Both the position numbers and the translations under genes were made by a program. From NCBI RefSeq assembly GCF_022829515.1, contig NZ_JAKSYL010000252.1:1-40041 (forward strand): a DNA stretch of 40,041 bases, in the 5' to 3' direction. The notes under the pieces are model-generated. The model ran no database searches, was not told the origin of the DNA, and saw only the letters and a list, made by a program, of their open reading frames with translations. The DNA is from Methylobacterium sp. J-048 (GTDB lineage Bacteria; Pseudomonadota; Alphaproteobacteria; Rhizobiales; Beijerinckiaceae). Positions 16,410 to 24,596 of the stretch are shown piece after piece (the stretch's first letter is position 1; every line of letters begins with the position of its first letter).

Positions 16410-16746
16410 CTTCGAAACAGGCGGACGCCGTCGGCGCAACCCCGAAGTGAAAGGCTGCGGCGCCGATCACGATCGGCGGGCGGCGGATCCGGGATATACC
16501 CATGCACCACGCCATCGGCGGAACGGCTTTGTCTCGATCTCCGAACGCCCGGCTTTGGTGAGAGGCCGATCGCTTGATGCCTGCACGTACCCGTCCGGCC
16601 TGAGCCGGAGCCGCGGAGCGGCTCTGCCGATGATCCTGGGAGGAAAAAGCCAGACCCGATGTTTCACGAGAAACATCGCGCCAGCATGCTCACCGCCTCG
16701 ATGCGGAAGGCTCGCGACGTTGGTAGCCCGCTCGTAGCGCCCGGAT
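16410..16746. other. Intergenic stretch with a parS-like palindrome
   Basis: About 335 bases between two minus-strand genes. I see no protein frame with support. The only structured element is the palindrome at 16657-16678; on the minus strand a T-run (CTTTTTCC) follows eight bases after it. Confidence 0.5.
16657..16678. promoter_or_regulatory. parS-like palindrome (or terminator stem)
   Basis: Nine-base arms CGATGTTTC / GAAACATCG around ACGA. The core TGTTTCACGAGAAACA (16660-16675) differs from the parS consensus TGTTTCACGTGAAACA at one base. parS is the chromosome or plasmid partition site bound by ParB. The alternative is the terminator of the minus-strand gene ending at 16747. Confidence 0.45.
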
Positions 16747-17094
16747 CTAAGCCGCCACCGGACTAAACTGCAGGAAGGCACTCGCGAAGGCCGCAACGCC
16801 CGACAATGCGCCGGCTGCACGGTAGGCATTCGCCGGCAGCCGACGTCCGGATAGGGTCAAGCTCAATGCCGGCAACGCGACCAGATTCACGACGACGCCC
16901 GCCAGCACGGCCGCCGCAATCGCCCCGAGCGGCAGATACAGGGCGCCTATCAGGACGTGCCGGGTATCGCCCAGGCCGGTGACCATCCGAATGCCGCCGC
17001 CAGTCAGGAAGCCGATCGCCGCCGCCGCGGTGATCGCTTCGCGAAACATCGGGATGCTCGGCCTGGCGGGATAACGGATCTCGATCGCTCTCAT
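16747..17094 (-). CDS. Small inner-membrane protein of unknown function
   Basis: 115 residues from the ATG at 17094. Three hydrophobic segments: about 17-37 (EAITAAAAIGFLTGGGI), 47-72 (LIGALYLPLGAIAAAVLAGVVVNLVALPAL) and 93-112 (AAGALSGVAAFASAFLQF). I do not recognise a family. A longer frame to 17139 exists, but the added residues (RSATIGPHVCVRV) lack support. A non-coding stretch of about 250 bases separates it from the autotransporter stop. Confidence 0.55.
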   Translation of the reverse strand: MRAIEIRYPARPSIPMFREAITAAAAIGFLTGGGIRMVTGLGDTRHVLIGALYLPLGAIAAAVLAGVVVNLVALPALSLTLSGRRLPANAYRAAGALSGVAAFASAFLQFSPVAA

Positions 17095-17304
17095 GTCGAC
17101 CCTTACGCAAACGTGCGGACCGATGGTCGCCGATCGCATTGTTGATTACAATCGTGAGTTGTACTTAGTGATCAAACTACACGCTGAGGGCCTGGCGAGA
17201 TGGTTAAGCGGCCGGCGACCGGTGCCGTGCCCATCAAATCCGAACGTGGCGCACATGGGGGCGGAACGGCTCCCTACGGACCCTGAGCCTTCGCCCGAAA
17301 GCCT

Positions 17305-17338
17305 CCGATCGCCGCGACCCGAAAGCCGCCGCGATCGG
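17305..17338 (-). terminator. Weak hairpin after the autotransporter gene
   Basis: Perfect eight-base arms CCGATCGC / GCGATCGG (17305-17312 and 17331-17338) with an 18-base loop, just downstream of the minus-strand stop at 17347. There is no T-run beyond GGCTTTC, so this is only suggestive. Confidence 0.3.
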
Positions 17339-17346
17339 GAATCCGC

Positions 17347-20300
17347 TTACCAAGCGGCCTGCAGGCCGGCAGAGAAGACCTGAGCGTTGGCGCCGGGTCG
17401 GACTTCGCCCGAGTAGCTCGCCGAGAGGGAGAAGCCCTCCGCCACCGGGCCGGACAGGCTCACGCCCAGCACGGCCCCGTCCTGGGCCAGCGCGCTCGTG
17501 CGGGTCGAAAACGGCGCCCCGAACAGGCTGGAGCGCACCAGAGCCGCGGTGTCGGCCAGCTCGTGCGCCCAGTACGCTCGGGCTTCGAGGCGCAGACCCG
17601 CGGCCTCGTCCACCGCGAGGCTGGCGAGCCGGCCGCCGGCCAGGAGCCGCGCATTCTCGAGCGCCGCCGTGGTGAAGGCCTGCGCGGCCAGCCCGCCGCG
17701 CTCGGCCACGCGGCCCCGGCTCAGCCGGTCGTAGCTGAAGCCCAGCTCCGGCACGAACTCCACCGGCAGGCCGGTGCCGATCGCATAGCCGGCAAATCCG
17801 GACAGGCCGAGATCGGCCCCCCCGGGCGCGCCGCTGGCCCGCACCAGCGCCGAGCCCAGCGTCACCGTCCGGTTGACCCGGCCATCGGCATAGGCGCCCC
17901 CGGCCGTGCCGCGCAGCACCACCGCGCCCAGCCGGGCGCGGCCGTAGAGCGTGCCGCCGTAGCTGTCGGCGCTGAACGTCCCGAGCCCGATGCCCGCCCC
18001 GCCGTTCCGGGACGCGCCGGTCTCGCGCAGGTAGCTGAACGCGCCGCCCACGACCGTGTCGCGCCCGACCTGACGGTCGACCCCGAGCAGCAGGCCGCCG
18101 GCATCGAGATCCGCCCCGCCCGCGGCGCGGTCGCCGCCGCGGCTGCCGAAGCCGTAGAGGGCGTCCGCCCAGATCCGGCCCTCGCCGGTCGCCAGCGGCT
18201 GGTCGGGGGCTCCCGCGCCGCCGCGCAGGTCGAGCGCGGTGCGGTTGGGTCCGAGCCCGGCGCCGCCGGCGCTGAAGCTGGCACTGCCGCCGCCGCCGAG
18301 GGTCAGGTGCCGGTCGATCGTGGCGGTGACCAGCCGGCGCGCCGTCAGGTCGGCGACCAACGCATCGCCGTAGCTCTGGCCCGACAGGCTCGCGAGCCCA
18401 CCCGCCAGGGTGGCGGGGGCGGCGGCGTAGAGCGGATCGAACACCCGCGCCCGGGCCGCGTCGGGCCGCGTGCCGGCATCCGGCCGGGCCAAATCGAGGG
18501 CCGCGCCCACCGCCCGGGCATTGCCGGTCTGGGCCAGGCCCAGGGGGGCGAGGTTGCCGTAGGCGGCGGGCGTCACCACCAGGTCGAGGCCGGTGGTACC
18601 GTAGAGTGCGTCGAAGCGTGTGGCTGCGGCCAAGCCGGCTGCCGGCTGGGCCAGGCTGCTGAACGAGCCGCCGAGACCCGCCTGCGCCACCAGCACCGAG
18701 AAGCGCTGGCCGAGCGCCGGGGTGAAGGTGTTGCCGGCATTGCCGGTGATGCCGCGCAAGCTCGGCACGAGGGGGCCGTTGGCCGCCACCGCGCCGCTCG
18801 GGCCGAGAGCCAGCAGGCGGGAATAATTGCCCGCTCCGGCGCCGGTGCCGGTCCCGTCGATGTCGAGCCCGAAGACGCTGCCGGGGGCGAAGCTCACCGG
18901 GCCGGCCACCGTCAGGGTGCCGGGCGAGTTGCCGGGCCGCAGGGCGCCGGCCACCGTCACCGGGGCGGCGACCGTGCCGGTGCCGCGCAGGGTCCCGGCT
19001 TGCGCCACCGTGACGGGCGAGGTCCAGAAACCGTTGAGCGACAGCGTACCCGCCTGGATCGTGGTCGGGCCGGAGAAGCGGCCGGAGCCGGTGAGGTTCA
19101 GCGTGCCGGTGCCGACCTTGGTCAGCGTCGTGGCGCTGCCGCCGTCCACGATGGTGCCGGCATAGGTCGACGAGCCGGCGCTGCCGACCGTAAGCCGGCC
19201 GTTGCCCAGGACGGCTCCGGCCGAGCCGGACAGGTTCGCGACGCTGAACGCGCCGCCGCCGAGGTCGAGCGGGCCGGAGGTGGAAAGCGCGGTGATCCCG
19301 GTGATCGAGCCGGTGAACAGCAGGGCGCCGGTGTTGCTCAGGGCACCATTGAGCTGTCCGGACAGGCGGGCGGTGCCGGTGTTGGACACGGGGCCGTTCA
19401 AGGTGCCGTCGCTGACCAGCAGCCCGGCATTGCCGATCTCGGCGGCCGACAGGCTCGCCCCGGAGGCGACCGCGACCGTGCCGGCGTTGCCGAGCGCGCC
19501 GGCCAGGCCGTAGGCGCCGCCGCCCGCCACCGCCAGGGTGGCGCCGGCGGCGTTGGTGAAGGCGCCGTCGCTGGCGACCGTGCCGGTGACCGCGAAGGTG
19601 CCGGCGGCGTTCCGGATCGCGCCGTCGACCCGGCCGGCGCTGGCGACCAGGGTCCCGGTGTTGATCACGCCGCCGGAAAGCGTGCCGCTGGTGGTGAGGA
19701 TGCCGGTATTAGTCACGCCGCCGCCGATCGTGCCGGTGTTTGCGGTGTAGCCGGCATTCGCGAGGCCGCCGGAGATCCAGCCGCTGCTGGTCAGCGTGCC
19801 GGCATTGGTCACGCCGCCGGTGATCGAGCCGGTGTTGGTCGTGTAGCCGGCATTGGCCAAACCGCCGGAGGCGGTGCCGGCGTTGAGGAAAATTCCGGCC
19901 GTGCCGACGGTGATCGGTGAGACGAGGCTGCCGGTCGCCGTCAGCGCCAGCGTGCCGGCCACCACCAGGGTGCTGCCCGTATAGGTGTTGGCTGCCGACA
20001 GGCTGGCGGTACCGGGCCCGGTCTTGACCAGCGCGCCCGGCCCGGTCCCGTCCGCGATCACACCAGCGAAGCTGGAGGTCCCGGTATCGATCTGGAGCGT
20101 GCCGGTGCTGTTCAGCGTCACCGGTCGGGCGGTGGCAAAGCCGTCGGCCAGCACCTCCAGGGTGCCGCCGCCGAAGCTCAAGCCGCCGCTGGCCGCGCCG
20201 AGGTTGCGGTCGGCCAGCACGCCGAGGACGCCGCCGTTGATGGTGGTGCCGCCCGCGTAGCTATTGGTGCCGGTGAGATCGAGGATGCCGGCCCCGGTCT

Positions 20301-21681
20301 TGATCAGGCCGCCTGGCCCGGAGATGTCGTTGGCGAAGCGGCCGTAATAGCCCTGGGTGTCGACCGTCCAGGTGGAGGTGAACTGGCCCGGCCCGTCGAT
20401 CGCCTTGCCGAGGTTGAGCAGGCCCCAACCGTAGATGTAGGCCGGCCCGATTGGGGTGGCGGTGGTGAACATCGTCTGGGCGATCTGCGGCGCCGTGAGG
20501 AACGGGAAGGCTTGGCGCAGAACCGCGGCCGCGCCTGCGACGTGCGGCGCCGCCATCGAGGTGCCGCTCATGAGATCGTAGCCGCCGGGGACGGTCGAGA
20601 GGATGTTGAACCCTGGCGCGGCAATGCACCAAGCGGCGGTGACGCCGCACCAATTGCTGAACCAAGCGATCGCGTTGTTGCGGTCGGTGGCGACGACGGA
20701 AACGATCGAGCCGGCGACACCCGAGAAGTCGATCCAGCTCTGGTCGATCGGGTGACCCGCATCATCGTAGAACTGGTAGACGTCCCTGTCCGCGTTGCCG
20801 GGACGAATATAGGGATACAGAGCTGCCCCGCTCGGGTTCACGGAGATGACGGGTTGATCACGGCGATCGTTGCCGGCCGCGAACACGAGCAGCATGCCGC
20901 TGTCGGCCGCCCTCTTGATCGCGTCGTACTCGCTCTTCGTTTGATCGAGTCTGTATTGTTGACCTTGAAGTTCCACGTAATTCGGATTGGGAATCCGATT
21001 TCCCTGATCGTCTCTGATGTAGAGTTGGGGCAATGCGGGCCCATAGCTGCCGTTGAAGATCCTCGCGCCCTGCCGGGTCGCGTGGTCTATGGCCCCGGAG
21101 CCATCCACGTCGAGGTCCGGTATGATCTTCGACGCGCTGGAGGGCGGCAGCGTGTAGAGGGTCAAGATCGTGCTGTCGTAGGCGACGCCCATGGTGCCGA
21201 AGCCGTCTCGGGCCGCGCCGATCGTGCCCGACACGTGCGTGCCATGCCCCTGCGTGTCTTGGACGAAAGCGGGATCGAAGATGATGCCGGGGGCCGAGAA
21301 GAAGTTTCGTGACGCAGGCGAGATTCGCCCGGCGAATTCCGGATGATTCCGATCGATGCCGGTATCGTAGACCGCCACCAGCACGCCGCGGCCGGTGAAG
21401 CCGCGTGCATAGGCGGTCGCGGCGTCGATCTGGGCGAGGCCCCAATCGGCCCGGTACTCGGGCGTGTCGAAATCCGCTGCCGTCAGGCTCTGGAATGAGG
21501 GCGAGCGTCTCGTGACGCTTTGAGCGCCCGCCGGCTCCAGAGGCGCAACCAGCGCGGCGAGGGAACAGCCGAGCAGGAGGCCGCGCCGCGCCCGGCCGTG
21601 CCGATGTCCGGCGCGGAACGCTCGCATGACAGAGCCGCCGCATTCGCCCACATGGCTGATGGGATCATGCTGGTCCGACAT
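17347..21681 (-). CDS. Subtilisin-type (S8) autotransporter
   Basis: 1444 residues. Long signal region with hydrophobic core GLLLGCSLAALVAPL (residues 34-48). Peptidase S8 domain with catalytic D106 (VAVYDTGID), H146 (GHGTHVSG), oxyanion N271 (FAAGND) and S375 (SGTSMAAPHVAG). Then a passenger of autotransporter-associated beta-helix repeats (LIKTGAGILDLTGTNSYAGGTTINGG, LVKTGPGTASLSAANTYTGSTLV and a third near residue 860). Two 32-residue tandem units lie at 19675-19866. The C-terminal barrel (about the last 280 residues, beginning near EGRIWADALYGFG) ends in LQAAW. It is secreted to the cell surface by type Va secretion. ATG 21627 is a possible shorter start. Confidence 0.9.
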   Translation of the reverse strand: MSDQHDPISHVGECGGSVMRAFRAGHRHGRARRGLLLGCSLAALVAPLEPAGAQSVTRRSPSFQSLTAADFDTPEYRADWGLAQIDAATAYARGFTGRGVLVAVYDTGIDRNHPEFAGRISPASRNFFSAPGIIFDPAFVQDTQGHGTHVSGTIGAARDGFGTMGVAYDSTILTLYTLPPSSASKIIPDLDVDGSGAIDHATRQGARIFNGSYGPALPQLYIRDDQGNRIPNPNYVELQGQQYRLDQTKSEYDAIKRAADSGMLLVFAAGNDRRDQPVISVNPSGAALYPYIRPGNADRDVYQFYDDAGHPIDQSWIDFSGVAGSIVSVVATDRNNAIAWFSNWCGVTAAWCIAAPGFNILSTVPGGYDLMSGTSMAAPHVAGAAAVLRQAFPFLTAPQIAQTMFTTATPIGPAYIYGWGLLNLGKAIDGPGQFTSTWTVDTQGYYGRFANDISGPGGLIKTGAGILDLTGTNSYAGGTTINGGVLGVLADRNLGAASGGLSFGGGTLEVLADGFATARPVTLNSTGTLQIDTGTSSFAGVIADGTGPGALVKTGPGTASLSAANTYTGSTLVVAGTLALTATGSLVSPITVGTAGIFLNAGTASGGLANAGYTTNTGSITGGVTNAGTLTSSGWISGGLANAGYTANTGTIGGGVTNTGILTTSGTLSGGVINTGTLVASAGRVDGAIRNAAGTFAVTGTVASDGAFTNAAGATLAVAGGGAYGLAGALGNAGTVAVASGASLSAAEIGNAGLLVSDGTLNGPVSNTGTARLSGQLNGALSNTGALLFTGSITGITALSTSGPLDLGGGAFSVANLSGSAGAVLGNGRLTVGSAGSSTYAGTIVDGGSATTLTKVGTGTLNLTGSGRFSGPTTIQAGTLSLNGFWTSPVTVAQAGTLRGTGTVAAPVTVAGALRPGNSPGTLTVAGPVSFAPGSVFGLDIDGTGTGAGAGNYSRLLALGPSGAVAANGPLVPSLRGITGNAGNTFTPALGQRFSVLVAQAGLGGSFSSLAQPAAGLAAATRFDALYGTTGLDLVVTPAAYGNLAPLGLAQTGNARAVGAALDLARPDAGTRPDAARARVFDPLYAAAPATLAGGLASLSGQSYGDALVADLTARRLVTATIDRHLTLGGGGSASFSAGGAGLGPNRTALDLRGGAGAPDQPLATGEGRIWADALYGFGSRGGDRAAGGADLDAGGLLLGVDRQVGRDTVVGGAFSYLRETGASRNGGAGIGLGTFSADSYGGTLYGRARLGAVVLRGTAGGAYADGRVNRTVTLGSALVRASGAPGGADLGLSGFAGYAIGTGLPVEFVPELGFSYDRLSRGRVAERGGLAAQAFTTAALENARLLAGGRLASLAVDEAAGLRLEARAYWAHELADTAALVRSSLFGAPFSTRTSALAQDGAVLGVSLSGPVAEGFSLSASYSGEVRPGANAQVFSAGLQAAW
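19675..19866 (-). repeat. Two 96-bp tandem units inside the autotransporter passenger
   Basis: Units 19771-19866 and 19675-19770 encode 32 residues each, beginning GGLANAGYTTNTG and GGLANAGYTANTG. The surrounding protein continues as weaker GGVxNTGxL repeats, so the array probably grew by unequal exchange and forms part of a beta-helix. Confidence 0.8.
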
Positions 21682-22010
21682 GAGAAGCGTCCGTACAGTC
21701 TTGATGAAGGCGAGATTTCGACCTTAAGCCGGCGCGCGTTCTACAGGCTATGACCGCACCGCCACACGATGCGTCGCACGCGCGCTTTGGCATTTCCTTC
21801 ACCCCTTTTGAGACATACTGCATGCCGCGGAGCCACTCGGCGAGCGCTCTCGATCCGGATCGACCGGCACGAGAAGTCGCCGAGAGGGCCTGCCGAGATG
21901 TGTCGATCCGAATCGGTACGCATCGGTGTGTTCATTCGATCCCGTACGATAAAATCTATCGAAGACCGGCGTTCATCGATGGAGACCGGGATCATTGCGG
22001 ATCCGATACT
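21682..22010. other. Divergent intergenic region autotransporter / araC
   Basis: About 330 bases. A plus-strand frame is open from 21750 into the regulator, but its residues before the chosen start have no family character. GATAAAATC near 21949 resembles a -10 element for the regulator. No operator repeat was clear to me. Confidence 0.4.
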
Positions 22011-23129
22011 ATGCGACAGCGCAGAACCATCGCCATCACGGATCCGGACGAACGCCGGCGCGGCTCGATCGTGTCCCCGGCATCCGATGCAGGCGCGGGG
22101 GCATCCCGTCCGCCCGAAGCGGATCCCGAGATTCCGGCCCCCGGCATCGCCTGCCTGCACTTCGAACCGCCCGACGATCCGGGCGCGCGGGGCCGGGCTT
22201 GGCGGGAGCACCTCGCGCCGGTCTTCGCGGTCAGCTTCGGACCCGAGAGCGATCTCGGCGTCCCGATCGCGATGCGCAGCTATCACCTCGGCGAGCTGCT
22301 GGTCGGTGACGTGATCGCGCCGGCCCACATCCTCGAACGGTCGCCGGAGATGATCCGCCAGCAGGGGCTGGATCACATCCTGCTGCAATTCTACCGGCGC
22401 GGTCGCAGCCTGGTCGAGACGGACCACGCCGCCGAGCCGGTCACCGAAGTCCAGTGCATCGTGTTCGATCTGGCGCAGCCCGTGCGCATCGTCGCGGACG
22501 CCGTCGATGCCACGAACGTGCTGATCCCCCGCGCCCTGCTGGAGAAGCAGGGCTGTCGCCCGGACGCCCTACACGGCCGCCCCCTGGACCATGACGGCGA
22601 CCCGTTCGGACGCCTGGTCCACGGCTTCGTCGCCAACGTCGTGGCCTGCGGCGACCGCCTGGACCGGCGCGAAGCCCTGGCGGCCGCCTCCGCGATCACC
22701 CAGCTCTGCGCGACCTGGCTGCGCGGCCGCGAGGCGGGGAGTCCGGCCCAGCATCAGGATGTGCGGATCCGGGTCCGCCGTTTCATCGAGACGGAACTCG
22801 GTAACCCGAAGCTCTCGCCGGCCCTGATCGCCGCGCGGCTCGGCCTGTCGCGCTCAAGCCTGTACCGCGCATTCGTGCCGAACGGCATCGTCAGCTACAT
22901 CCGCGACCGCCGCCTGATGCATGCGATGCGGATGCTCATGCGGGACGACGTGCAGCCGGCGCGCGTCTCGCGGATCGCCTACGCGGTCGGATTTTCGGAT
23001 GAACGTACCTTCCGGCGCGCCTTCAAGCGCCGCTTCGGCTTCGTGCCGAGCGACGCGGCGCAGTGCCTCGGCCCGCGTCGCGGCCCGGAGCCGCTCTCGA
23101 TCCTGCAGAACTGGATCGAGAGCCTCTGA
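22011..23129 (+). CDS. AraC-family transcriptional regulator
   Basis: 372 residues from the ATG at 22011. The N-terminal part resembles the AraC-binding-like domain (MRSYHLGELLVGDVIAPAHILERSPEMIRQQGLDHILLQFYRRG). The C-terminal HTH_18 domain holds two helix-turn-helix units: LSPALIAARLGLSRSSLYRAF and SRIAYAVGFSDERTFRRAFKRRFGFVPSD. It is divergent from the autotransporter gene and may control it; the ligand is unknown. The frame is open back to 21750, but those residues look random, so the shorter start is preferred. Confidence 0.85.
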   Translation: MRQRRTIAITDPDERRRGSIVSPASDAGAGASRPPEADPEIPAPGIACLHFEPPDDPGARGRAWREHLAPVFAVSFGPESDLGVPIAMRSYHLGELLVGDVIAPAHILERSPEMIRQQGLDHILLQFYRRGRSLVETDHAAEPVTEVQCIVFDLAQPVRIVADAVDATNVLIPRALLEKQGCRPDALHGRPLDHDGDPFGRLVHGFVANVVACGDRLDRREALAAASAITQLCATWLRGREAGSPAQHQDVRIRVRRFIETELGNPKLSPALIAARLGLSRSSLYRAFVPNGIVSYIRDRRLMHAMRMLMRDDVQPARVSRIAYAVGFSDERTFRRAFKRRFGFVPSDAAQCLGPRRGPEPLSILQNWIESL

Positions 23130-23155
23130 GGTATCACACCGGGTGCGGCGCGCGC

Positions 23156-23180
23156 GGCCTGATCGGCCGCCGGTCAGGCC
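23156..23180. terminator. Hairpin between convergent araC and yeeE-like genes
   Basis: GGCCTGA / TCAGGCC (23156-23162 and 23174-23180) with an 11-base GC-rich loop. It overlaps the stop of the minus-strand gene. No T-run; a bidirectional role is inferred from position. Confidence 0.35.
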
Positions 23181-23632
23181 GGGGGGCTGACGCCCCGCGG
23201 ATGCCCTGTCGGTGCGGCCGGCCGCAGGCCGTGGAGCGCCATGCCGATCAGCATCGCCACGACGAAGACCAGGACCGGCACCGCCCCCGTGGACAGGGCC
23301 GCCACCGCAGGGCCGGGGCAGAAGCCCGAGAGCCCCCAGCCGATCCCGAACAGGGCGGCGCCGAGGATCAGCGGCGCGTCGATCCGGTGCCGGGTCGGCA
23401 GGTCGAACCGGGCATCCAGCACGGGAGCAGGGAGGCGCCTGCTCAGGAGGTAGCCGAGCCCCGACACTGTGACGGCGCCCCCGAGGACGAAGACCAGGCT
23501 GGGATCCCAGGCGCCGGCCACGTCGAGGAAGCCGCGGACCCGGGCCGGGTCGAGCATGCCGGAGAGCGCCAGGCCGAGCCCGAAGGTGAGGCCCGCGGCC
23601 AGGGCCGCGAGGATGCGCAGGGCCGCGCTCAT
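23174..23632 (-). CDS. YeeE/YedE-type sulfur transporter, second half
   Basis: 152 residues from the ATG at 23632. Four hydrophobic segments. Diagnostic motifs are GLTFGLGLALSGMLDPARVRGFLDV near the start and LFGIGWGLSGFCPGPAVAAL, where the Cys of GFCPGPA is the conserved residue thought to pass thiosulfate or sulfur. In bacteria with split YeeE/YedE proteins two half-size genes lie together, as here. The gene overlaps its upstream partner by four bases (ATGA). Probably moves thiosulfate-like sulfur through the inner membrane. Confidence 0.85.
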   Translation of the reverse strand: MSAALRILAALAAGLTFGLGLALSGMLDPARVRGFLDVAGAWDPSLVFVLGGAVTVSGLGYLLSRRLPAPVLDARFDLPTRHRIDAPLILGAALFGIGWGLSGFCPGPAVAALSTGAVPVLVFVVAMLIGMALHGLRPAAPTGHPRGVSPPA

Positions 23633-24042
23633 GCGAGCACCCGGACGGCCGCGACCGTCAGCATGCCGGTGGCGAGGAAGACCAGCACCGCCGCGATCGA
23701 GCGCGGCGACAGCCGGGCCAGCCCGCACACCCCGTGCCCGGAGGTGCAGCCGGAGCCGAGCCGGGTGCCGAAGCCGACCAGCAGGCCGGCGAGCGCCAGG
23801 ACCGGCAGGCCCGCGGCGATCCGCATCGCCGGCCAGTGCCCCGCCAGCAGCGCGAAGGCCGGCGGCCCGAGGATCAGGCCGAGCAGGAAGGCGGCGTCGG
23901 CGAGCCAGCGCGCGCCCCCGGGCCGGCCGAGCCCGGCGACCAGGCCGCTGATCCCGGCGATCCGGCCGTTCAGCAGCAGGAGCATGGCCGCTGACAGGCC
24001 GATCAGCAGGCCGCCCGCGAGCGGCGGAAGAAAGGTGCTCAT
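23629..24042 (-). CDS. YeeE/YedE-type sulfur transporter, first half
   Basis: 137 residues from the ATG at 24042. Four hydrophobic segments. Conserved motifs: LAGGLLIGLSAAMLLLLNGRIAGISG and LLVGFGTRLGSGCTSGHGVCGL, with the essential Cys in SGCTSGHG. Partner of the overlapping downstream gene; both halves together match the full transporter. A longer frame reaches 24198 but adds no membrane segment and no family-like residues. The gene lies 550 bases from cysE, in line with a sulfur role. Confidence 0.88.
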   Translation of the reverse strand: MSTFLPPLAGGLLIGLSAAMLLLLNGRIAGISGLVAGLGRPGGARWLADAAFLLGLILGPPAFALLAGHWPAMRIAAGLPVLALAGLLVGFGTRLGSGCTSGHGVCGLARLSPRSIAAVLVFLATGMLTVAAVRVLA

Positions 24043-24364
24043 GGAGGTCCCGTGTCGTGGTCTCGTATCGCGACTCGAAAGGCCGCTCCGGCGGCCCCCG
24101 GCCATCGGGTTAGCCCTCGGGGCTTTTGGGAACAAGCCTTGCCAAACGCCGTTGAACCAGTAATTATCAAGCAAGTTCAGTGGGTTAGTGAAGATCATGC
24201 TCTTTCTGGAGCAATTCGCGAACGAAACCTTCTCCTCCGACGTGGAGCAGACGGAAGGGCTTTCTTGGGACGGGTCGGTGGCTCGCGAGGCCGCCTTCGG
24301 ACACCGGAATCAGGCCGGCACGATCGGCTCTCGCAGGGACGACAGCGCGAAAGGTTCAGCAACG
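24043..24364. other. Divergent intergenic region yeeE / small gene
   Basis: About 320 bases. A plus frame is open from 24188, but its residues before 24365 look random. On the minus strand TTTCGTTCGC (rc of 24218-24227) matches eight of ten bases of the TTTCGTTGAC element found upstream of other sulfur genes, about 175 bases before the yeeE start. The AT-rich patch 24155-24200 may hold promoter parts. Confidence 0.35.
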
Positions 24365-24556
24365 ATGGCGCAAGGTGATCAGGTGGTGTTCCAACGACTC
24401 GACCTCGCGGAGATCCTGGGGATCTGGCGCCATGCCAGGGGTCGGATCGTCGGCATCCACCAGCAGAGCGGTCACTCAGCCACGGTCGACGTGAAGTTCG
24501 AGGGGCACGAGACGCTCGAACGCTACTTGGCTGACCTGTTCCAGCTGGTGCATTGA
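24365..24556 (+). CDS. Small hypothetical protein before cysE
   Basis: 63 residues from the ATG at 24365, with AAAGG upstream at fitting distance. The layout GDQVVFQRLDLAEILGIWRHARGRIVGIH, then HSATVDVKFEGHETLERYLADLF, suggests a compact SH3-like beta-barrel. I do not recognise the family. It ends 40 bases before the cysE start, so both are likely co-transcribed. A longer frame from 24188 is less likely. Confidence 0.55.
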   Translation: MAQGDQVVFQRLDLAEILGIWRHARGRIVGIHQQSGHSATVDVKFEGHETLERYLADLFQLVH

Positions 24557-24596
24557 TGGCGCTCACGATCAGGATCCGTCGCCGGACCCACCGGAC

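Noticed and set aside
17190..17260. tRNA-like start (GGCGAGATGGTTAAGCGG)
   Set aside because: The D-arm-like piece is not followed by an anticodon arm, a GTTCGAATC-type T-arm or a matching acceptor stem.
17563..19920. 785-codon frame opposite the autotransporter
   Set aside because: Shadow of the repetitive passenger domain; no domain or start signal.
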